DNA of 10,082 nucleotides from Candidatus Cloacimonadota bacterium. Its GTDB lineage: Bacteria > Cloacimonadota > Cloacimonadia > Cloacimonadales > TCS61. Each line of letters opens with the position of its first letter. Positions within the stretch are counted from its first letter, which is position 1. This document shows positions 6,561 through 10,082 of this stretch, piece after piece. The stretch lies in contig JAGGWC010000203.1 in assembly GCA_021157645.1 (NCBI GenBank), forward strand, positions 1-10,082, read 5' to 3'. The notes under the pieces were generated by a model. That model saw nothing but the letters and a program-made list of their open reading frames with translations. It did no database searches and was not told the DNA's origin. The position numbers and the translations under genes are program-made.

Positions 6561-6746
6561 TTATTTTACCGGTGGATTAAACACACGGGTACTAAGATCA
6601 TTATTGATCATCAACAAGCCTTGTCTATTTCCACCAATCATTTTTAATTTACTTACAATTACATCCATTGAAAAATACAAGTACTCAGAATATAGTTCTT
6701 TATTTATTTGCTCGTTAAAAGCATCCAATAACTTATGTGAAATCAT
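6561..6746 (-). pseudogene. Ferritin remnant: N- and C-terminal ends fused by internal deletion
   Basis: The frame encodes 61 residues. Residues 1-27 (MISHKLLDAFNEQINKELYS, then EYLYFSM) match the first helix of bacterial non-haem ferritin and keep Glu17, a ferroxidase ligand. From residue 29 on (VIVSKLKMIGGNRQGLLM and on to RVF) it matches the C-terminal helix, as in E. coli FtnA (SIIDKLSLAG..GEGL). About 105 residues with helices B to D and all other iron ligands are missing, with the frame kept. The product cannot form a ferritin four-helix bundle. AGGA lies eight bases before the ATG, and the gene starts 15 bp after the fprA stop, so a peptide may still be made. Explanations are a genuine deletion between short repeats, a population variant, or an assembly collapse. 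Confidence 0.8.
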
Positions 6747-6761
6747 TTTCTTTTTCCTATT

Positions 6762-7952
6762 TTATTTTTCTAAAAGATCTAATCCTTTATGTTTTTCCAA
6801 AATTTCATCAGCTAGAACATCTAAAGCACGAAAATCTTTTTCTTCCGGAAATCCCTTCACCATGACAGTGGATAACAATTCCACTTTTAAATTACCCAGC
6901 ATTCCAACTAATCGTTCTATCATTTTTCCACCCCAGCCATAGGAACCGATAATCGTAGCAAACTTTGCTTTTGGTTTTAACATATTTGCTAAGAATGCAG
7001 CATGGGCAATTGATGGATGAGGACCTAATAATACTGTCGGTGAACCAATAACTATTGTAGCAGCATCAACTAATTCGATTGCCAATTCACCAATATCTGT
7101 AACTGTTAGATTAAATGGTTTTACCTTAATACCCCTTTTTGTTAGCGCATTGACCAGATATTCTACCATTTCGTGAGTGCTTCCATGCATAGAAACATAA
7201 GGTATTACAACCTCATTCTTAACATTATCAGATATCCAATCTTTGTAAGCATCGAGAATCATTTTTGGATTATCATAAATTTGACCGTGGCTTGGTGCTA
7301 TCATATCAATTTCAACATTTTCCAATTTTTCTAAATGTTTAACAATATTTTTTCTGAACGGCATCATAATTTCAGCATAGTAACGTTTTGCTGAACTGTA
7401 AACTTTAGCTTCATCCTGTACGAATAATTCACTTGATACATAATGAGATCCAAGAAAATCACATGAGAAAAGAATACGTTCTTCCTTCAAATAAGTTACC
7501 ATAGTTTCAGGCCAGTGAACCCATGGAGTTAGAAAAAATTGTAAGGTTTTATCTCCAAGCGACAAGGTCTCTTCATCCTTGATAACTATGAATTTTTCAT
7601 TAGGAATTTTCAATAGATCTATCAACATATTTTTACATTTTTCGTTAGTTACAACTCTTGATTCAGGATATTTAGCCAAGACAGCAGGAATTCCGCCAGA
7701 ATGATCCTGCTCTGCATGATTTACAATAATGTAGTCAATCCTTGAAATTTCAAGATTTTTCAAGTTTTCAAAGAGAGCATTCAAAGTTTCAGGATCAACC
7801 GTATCTATCAATGCTATTTTATCAGTTCCCTCCACAAGATATGAATTATATGTAGTCCCATCGGGTAATGGGATCAATTCATCGAACAGTCGCCTATCCC
7901 AATGTTTTGCTCCTATTGAAAAAACATTCTGCTTAACTTTTTGTATTGCCAT
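6762..7952 (-). CDS. fprA: Flavodiiron protein, FprA/ROO type oxygen reductase
   Basis: This cytoplasmic flavodiiron protein (396 aa, class A) reduces O2 to water, or NO to N2O, with electrons normally supplied by rubredoxin. The N-terminal metallo-beta-lactamase-like domain (about 1-245) contains the di-iron ligands H79, E81, D83 and H84 in NHAEQDHSGG, H146 in WVHWPET, D165 in CDFLGSH and H222 in PSHGQIY. The C-terminal flavodoxin domain (about 247-396) has the FMN loop SMHGSTHEM (254-262), GSPTVLLGPHP (303-313) and GSYGWGGK (336-343). There is no fused rubredoxin or flavin reductase domain. GGAGG precedes the ATG. It lies 87 bp after fpg and directly before the ferritin remnant. The preference for O2 over NO cannot be read from sequence; the setting favours O2. 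Confidence 0.97.
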   Translation of the reverse strand: MAIQKVKQNVFSIGAKHWDRRLFDELIPLPDGTTYNSYLVEGTDKIALIDTVDPETLNALFENLKNLEISRIDYIIVNHAEQDHSGGIPAVLAKYPESRVVTNEKCKNMLIDLLKIPNEKFIVIKDEETLSLGDKTLQFFLTPWVHWPETMVTYLKEERILFSCDFLGSHYVSSELFVQDEAKVYSSAKRYYAEIMMPFRKNIVKHLEKLENVEIDMIAPSHGQIYDNPKMILDAYKDWISDNVKNEVVIPYVSMHGSTHEMVEYLVNALTKRGIKVKPFNLTVTDIGELAIELVDAATIVIGSPTVLLGPHPSIAHAAFLANMLKPKAKFATIIGSYGWGGKMIERLVGMLGNLKVELLSTVMVKGFPEEKDFRALDVLADEILEKHKGLDLLEK

Positions 7953-8014
7953 TTTTTCCTCCGTTTAATTATATTTTTTATTTTAGCATTTAACTGATTC
8001 CGATTGCAACTGGC

Positions 8015-8032
8015 TAACTTGCTAACAAGTTA
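8015..8032 (-). terminator. Hairpin just after the fpg stop, weak terminator candidate
   Basis: TAACTTG and CAAGTTA form a perfect 7-bp stem with a 4-base loop, 7 bases past the fpg stop codon. No U tract follows on the minus strand, so it may stabilise the mRNA end rather than terminate. It sits in a tract of TAGCAA/TTGCTA-like words resembling those flanking the four-helix-bundle gene. Confidence 0.35.
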
Positions 8033-8039
8033 ATTGCCA

Positions 8040-8840
8040 TCATCTCTGACACTTCTCACAAAAATAAGTGCTTCTTCCTGCTTGTTTTATTTTCATTATT
8101 TCGGCACCACACTCGCAAGTTTTTTTGCCATATACTTTCAGGAAATTCTGGAATTCTCCGGTTTTATTTTCTACACTTCTATAATCGGAGATTGTTGTTC
8201 CATTGTATTTGATCGCTTCCATTAAAACGCTTTTTGTTTCTGATACTATATTCTTTAATTTTACAATTCCGATTCTGTTTGCCGGAATTACAGGATTCAC
8301 TTTTGCTCTGAAAAGAATCTCTGCAACATAGATATTTCCTAAACCTGCTATAACCGTCTGATCAAGAAGAGAATTTTTGATTGGTGCTTTTCTTTTCTTT
8401 AATTTATTTTCTAAATATTTTACATCAAACTTATTGGATAATGGTTCAACTCCAAGTTTCTCTATAGATTTGATCTTTTCATTAATCATTAAAATCTGAA
8501 TTTTTCCAAATGTACGGACATCATCGAATATCAATTTAGTTTTATCTGAAAATATTATCTCTGCTCGTGAATAAGCAGATGAATTATTAATATCTTCCTC
8601 ATATATTAATTTTCCTGTCATTCTAAGATGTATAACCAATTTTAAGTCTTTTGATGTTTTTATGATTATGTATTTTCCTCTTCGTTCAATACTTTCAATT
8701 TTACCAAATTCACATATATTTATGTCTTCTCCAAAAATCAATGTCCCTTGTCTTTTTTCCATAATTGAAGAAATCGTTTTAGACATTACTGTTTGCCTTA
8801 ATCCATTGATTATAGTTTGTACTTCTGGAAGTTCAGGCAT
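8040..8840 (-). CDS. mutM: Formamidopyrimidine-DNA glycosylase (Fpg/MutM)
   Basis: This bifunctional DNA glycosylase/AP lyase (266 aa) removes 8-oxoguanine and formamidopyrimidines. The start must be ATG 8838-8840, since the mature enzyme begins with the catalytic Pro: MPELPEVQTI. An open frame further upstream is not used. Key residues are Pro2, Glu3, Lys56 (RRGKYI), Arg109 in DVRTFG, Asn169 in GLGNIYVAEILF, and Arg256 in the zinc-finger tip (GRSTYFC). The zinc finger has C242, C244, C261 and C264; the first pair is spaced C-x-C rather than the usual C-x2-C. The gene starts 5 bases after the four-helix-bundle stop, with only AAAGG upstream. Repair of oxidised guanine fits the neighbouring peroxide and superoxide defence genes. 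Confidence 0.96.
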   Translation of the reverse strand: MPELPEVQTIINGLRQTVMSKTISSIMEKRQGTLIFGEDINICEFGKIESIERRGKYIIIKTSKDLKLVIHLRMTGKLIYEEDINNSSAYSRAEIIFSDKTKLIFDDVRTFGKIQILMINEKIKSIEKLGVEPLSNKFDVKYLENKLKKRKAPIKNSLLDQTVIAGLGNIYVAEILFRAKVNPVIPANRIGIVKLKNIVSETKSVLMEAIKYNGTTISDYRSVENKTGEFQNFLKVYGKKTCECGAEIMKIKQAGRSTYFCEKCQR

Positions 8841-8844
8841 GTTT

Positions 8845-9234
8845 TTAGCCTTTAGCAGATAGCAATTTGCCACCAGTTGCTATATCTTGTTGTATCTGTT
8901 GCATAAAAATATTAAGCATTTTACGCAGTTTTATTAATAACCGATTTAGTTCAAAATAATCATTTTGTAAATAATTCAGGTCATGTGCTAGAAGCAGTGA
9001 ATATTCAACTTCTGATGAAGATCCCATTGAAATATTAAGAAAATTATAAAACTCTTTTTTAGAGTTTCTACCACAGCCTTCAGCAATATTATTTGGAATG
9101 GAAACGACAGATCTTCGCAATTGTGAAGTAAGACCATATACTTCTTCTTTTGGAAAATTATGTGTTTCTTTATAAACTTTCAAAACTAATTGATGTGCTT
9201 CATGCCATATATCAAGTTTCTTAAAATCTCTCAA
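8845..9234 (-). CDS. Four-helix-bundle protein (S23 / 23S rRNA IVS-type)
   Basis: This 129-aa helical protein belongs to the family often encoded in intervening sequences of 23S rRNA genes and also found alone; it is related to the Avd accessory proteins of diversity-generating retroelements. Characteristic features are DFKKLDIWHEAHQLV near the start, FPKEEVYGLTSQLRRS, then SIPNNIAEGCGR, and a later EVEYSLLLAHDL. Its function is unknown; nucleic acid binding is suspected for the family. No rRNA or reverse transcriptase gene is near. I choose TTG 9232-9234 as start, because AAGGAG lies six bases upstream and the family normally begins just before DFKKL; a TTG at 9252 is also open. The C-terminal tail after DIATGG is encoded by one arm of an imperfect inverted repeat. 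It lies between perR and fpg, 5 bases from the fpg start. Confidence 0.9.
   Translation of the reverse strand: MRDFKKLDIWHEAHQLVLKVYKETHNFPKEEVYGLTSQLRRSVVSIPNNIAEGCGRNSKKEFYNFLNISMGSSSEVEYSLLLAHDLNYLQNDYFELNRLLIKLRKMLNIFMQQIQQDIATGGKLLSAKG
8851..8871. repeat. Left arm of imperfect inverted repeat around the four-helix gene
   Basis: The plus strand begins TTTAGCAGATAGC here and matches the reverse complement of 9248-9267 (TTTAGCAAATAGC...) at 16 of 20 positions. The arm codes for the last residues of the four-helix-bundle protein. Confidence 0.6.
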
Positions 9235-9247
9235 TTCTTCTCCTTCA

Positions 9248-9267
9248 GCCAACGGCTATTTGCTAAA
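9248..9267. repeat. Right arm of imperfect inverted repeat around the four-helix gene
   Basis: This is the partner of 8851-8871. It lies just upstream of the chosen TTG start and 10 bases from the perR stop, so the two arms frame nearly exactly the four-helix-bundle gene, like the pairing ends of 23S rRNA intervening sequences. Confidence 0.6.
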
Positions 9268-9276
9268 TGCCAATTG

Positions 9277-9687
9277 CTATTTTCCCTTCTCCAAACAATT
9301 TTTACATATTCCTTTTAAATTTATATGATATTCAGTAATCTTATGACCATCGATCAAATCATTATTGTAATGATCAAAAGATTGATACAAGTCATAAATT
9401 TTGTTACACTTAGTACATTGAAAATGTATATGTGGCTGAGTATTGTATTCATAATGAACTTCATTACTAAATAGATAAAGAGCCATCAATATACCTTTTT
9501 CTGTAAACGTTTTTAAAGTATTATAGACTGTGGTTTTAGAGAGCGTAGGTATTTCATCTGCCAGTGCCTGATATATCATATCTGCAGTTGGATGTGTTTT
9601 GTAATTTTTTAGATATTCCAGGATTTTTATCCGTTGCATAGAAGGCGCAATATCATTCTCTTTCAGAATATCAATAATACTTTGCAT
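9277..9687 (-). CDS. perR: Fur-family regulator, PerR type
   Basis: This is a metal-dependent DNA-binding repressor (136 aa). The winged helix spans about residues 10-80, with recognition helix SKTTVYNTLKTF (50-61). The C-terminal dimer domain has the structural Zn site C91, C94, C128 and C131. The regulatory metal residues align with B. subtilis PerR as H32, E80, H86, H88 and D99 (PerR: H37, D85, H91, H93, D104). Asp at the last place is a mark of peroxide-sensing PerR, where Fur has Glu. Glu at the second place, where B. subtilis PerR has Asp, is a deviation. AAAGGAG precedes the ATG. The adjacent rubrerythrin, superoxide reductase, FprA and Fpg genes are the kind of targets expected for PerR, and a PerR-box-like site lies in its own upstream region. 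Confidence 0.9.
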   Translation of the reverse strand: MQSIIDILKENDIAPSMQRIKILEYLKNYKTHPTADMIYQALADEIPTLSKTTVYNTLKTFTEKGILMALYLFSNEVHYEYNTQPHIHFQCTKCNKIYDLYQSFDHYNNDLIDGHKITEYHINLKGICKNCLEKGK

Positions 9688-9727
9688 TATTACTCCTTTG
9701 GTACAATTCCATTTTTATAATGGTTAC

Positions 9728-9756
9728 AAATAAGTAATTTAATCTAATGACGTCAA
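9728..9756 (-). promoter_or_regulatory. Candidate perR promoter
   Basis: TTGACG (9751-9756) is a good -35 match, and TTATTT (9728-9733) lies 17 bases downstream as a weak -10. An alternative perfect -10, TATAAT at 9782-9787, overlaps the PerR-box candidate but has no clear -35. Confidence 0.35.
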
Positions 9757-9782
9757 GAGAAAATTATTTTATTTTTTTTGTA

Positions 9783-9797
9783 TTATAATTCTTATGA
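9783..9797. promoter_or_regulatory. Candidate PerR box upstream of perR
   Basis: The plus-strand 15-mer TTATAATTCTTATGA matches the PerR consensus TTATAATnATTATAA at 12 of 14 fixed positions, with a perfect left half. It lies 96 bases before the perR start and overlaps a TATAAT, as expected for an autoregulated gene. The region is AT-rich, so chance matches are easier than usual. Confidence 0.5.
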
Positions 9798-9840
9798 ACT
9801 ATTTAATAGTATTGCAATAAATAAGCTATGAAAATAATAA

Positions 9841-10082
9841 TTAAATTAGTTCACTTACTTTTATTTCTGGATGAGTATAACGATTTTTTTTAACAGTTTT
9901 CTTATTAAACTCAATTGCCTGTTGTGGACACCAATGGAAGCAGGCATGACATTGCTCACAATGATGCTGCCAGACAGGATTTTTATTTTCGTTCAAGATT
10001 ATATTCCCAACGGGACATACTTTTTCACATATTCCGCAACCATTACATTTATCCGTGAAGAAAAAGGTTTTGTCCGATTTAG
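9841..10082 (-). CDS. Partial EFR1-family flavodoxin-ferredoxin, C-terminal 79 residues
   Basis: The 3' end of a protein with two [4Fe-4S] clusters runs in from the right edge. The cluster motifs are CNGCGICEKVCPVG and CEQCHACFHWCP, both full CxxCxxCxxxCP sites, separated by an NPVWQHH linker. HHCEQC.AC.HWCP with a KNRYTHPEI tail is what I know from EFR1-family proteins, which carry an N-terminal flavodoxin domain followed by this ferredoxin domain. The flavodoxin part lies outside the window and was not seen, so a plain 2[4Fe-4S] ferredoxin is possible. It probably carries low-potential electrons in the cytoplasm. No terminator is visible after its stop; perR follows in the same direction after 153 bp. 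Confidence 0.85.
   Translation of the reverse strand, partial: KSDKTFFFTDKCNGCGICEKVCPVGNIILNENKNPVWQHHCEQCHACFHWCPQQAIEFNKKTVKKNRYTHPEIKVSELI

Noticed and set aside
5995..6566. CRISPR-like array from the two repeated leaders
   Set aside because: There are only two copies, separated by a complete gene, with no spacer pattern or cas genes.
6604..6942. 112-codon plus-strand frame across the ferritin remnant and fprA end
   Set aside because: It is antisense to two frames with clear homology and has no recognisable domain.
8034..8225. Short plus-strand frame opposite the 3' end of fpg
   Set aside because: It lies opposite the conserved zinc-finger region of Fpg and is not a credible separate gene.
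8845..9267. Diversity-generating retroelement, suggested by the Avd-like four-helix protein
   Set aside because: No reverse transcriptase and no template/variable repeat pair is visible in the window.

Overview
The window is about one-third G+C and tightly packed. Every gene I can support lies on the minus strand, so genes are transcribed from high to low coordinates. The content is that of a strict anaerobe: an ion-pumping Rnf/Nqr-type flavoprotein complex, formate-tetrahydrofolate ligase, an EFR1-type flavodoxin-ferredoxin, and a block of non-haem-iron enzymes against O2, superoxide and peroxide. No taxonomic marker is present. Codon use, the DHOD-like and EFR1 families and the free four-helix-bundle gene would fit a Cloacimonadota- or Bacteroidota-like lineage, but this is a weak inference.

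Right part (about 10082 to 8040). First comes the 3' end of an EFR1-family 2[4Fe-4S] protein. After a 153-bp spacer with a good PerR-box candidate follow a PerR-type Fur regulator, a four-helix-bundle (S23/IVS-type) gene bounded by imperfect inverted repeats, and the DNA glycosylase Fpg/MutM.

Middle (7952 to 4619). This is an oxygen and ROS defence block: flavodiiron oxygen reductase FprA, a ferritin gene reduced to its two ends by an internal in-frame deletion, desulfoferrodoxin (superoxide reductase), rubrerythrin, a short-loop rubredoxin, and a second ferritin-like di-iron protein without a rubredoxin domain. Rubredoxin can donate electrons to FprA, superoxide reductase and rubrerythrin in known systems, so the block reads as one electron-transfer unit that reduces O2, superoxide and H2O2. 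The spacers in front of desulfoferrodoxin and rubrerythrin are near-copies of each other and contain overlapping inverted repeats. A GC-rich hairpin follows rubredoxin.

Left part (4597 to 1). A dihydroorotate-dehydrogenase-like flavoprotein lacking the usual catalytic motif is followed by formate-tetrahydrofolate ligase, an unknown 48-residue ORF with a strong ribosome binding site, and the overlapping genes for RnfD/NqrB, RnfG/NqrC and (cut by the window edge) RnfE/NqrD. No RnfC or NqrA gene precedes them, and the three subunits mix Rnf and Nqr hallmarks. There is no gene-free stretch above 300 bases, and I see no tRNA, rRNA or CRISPR array.
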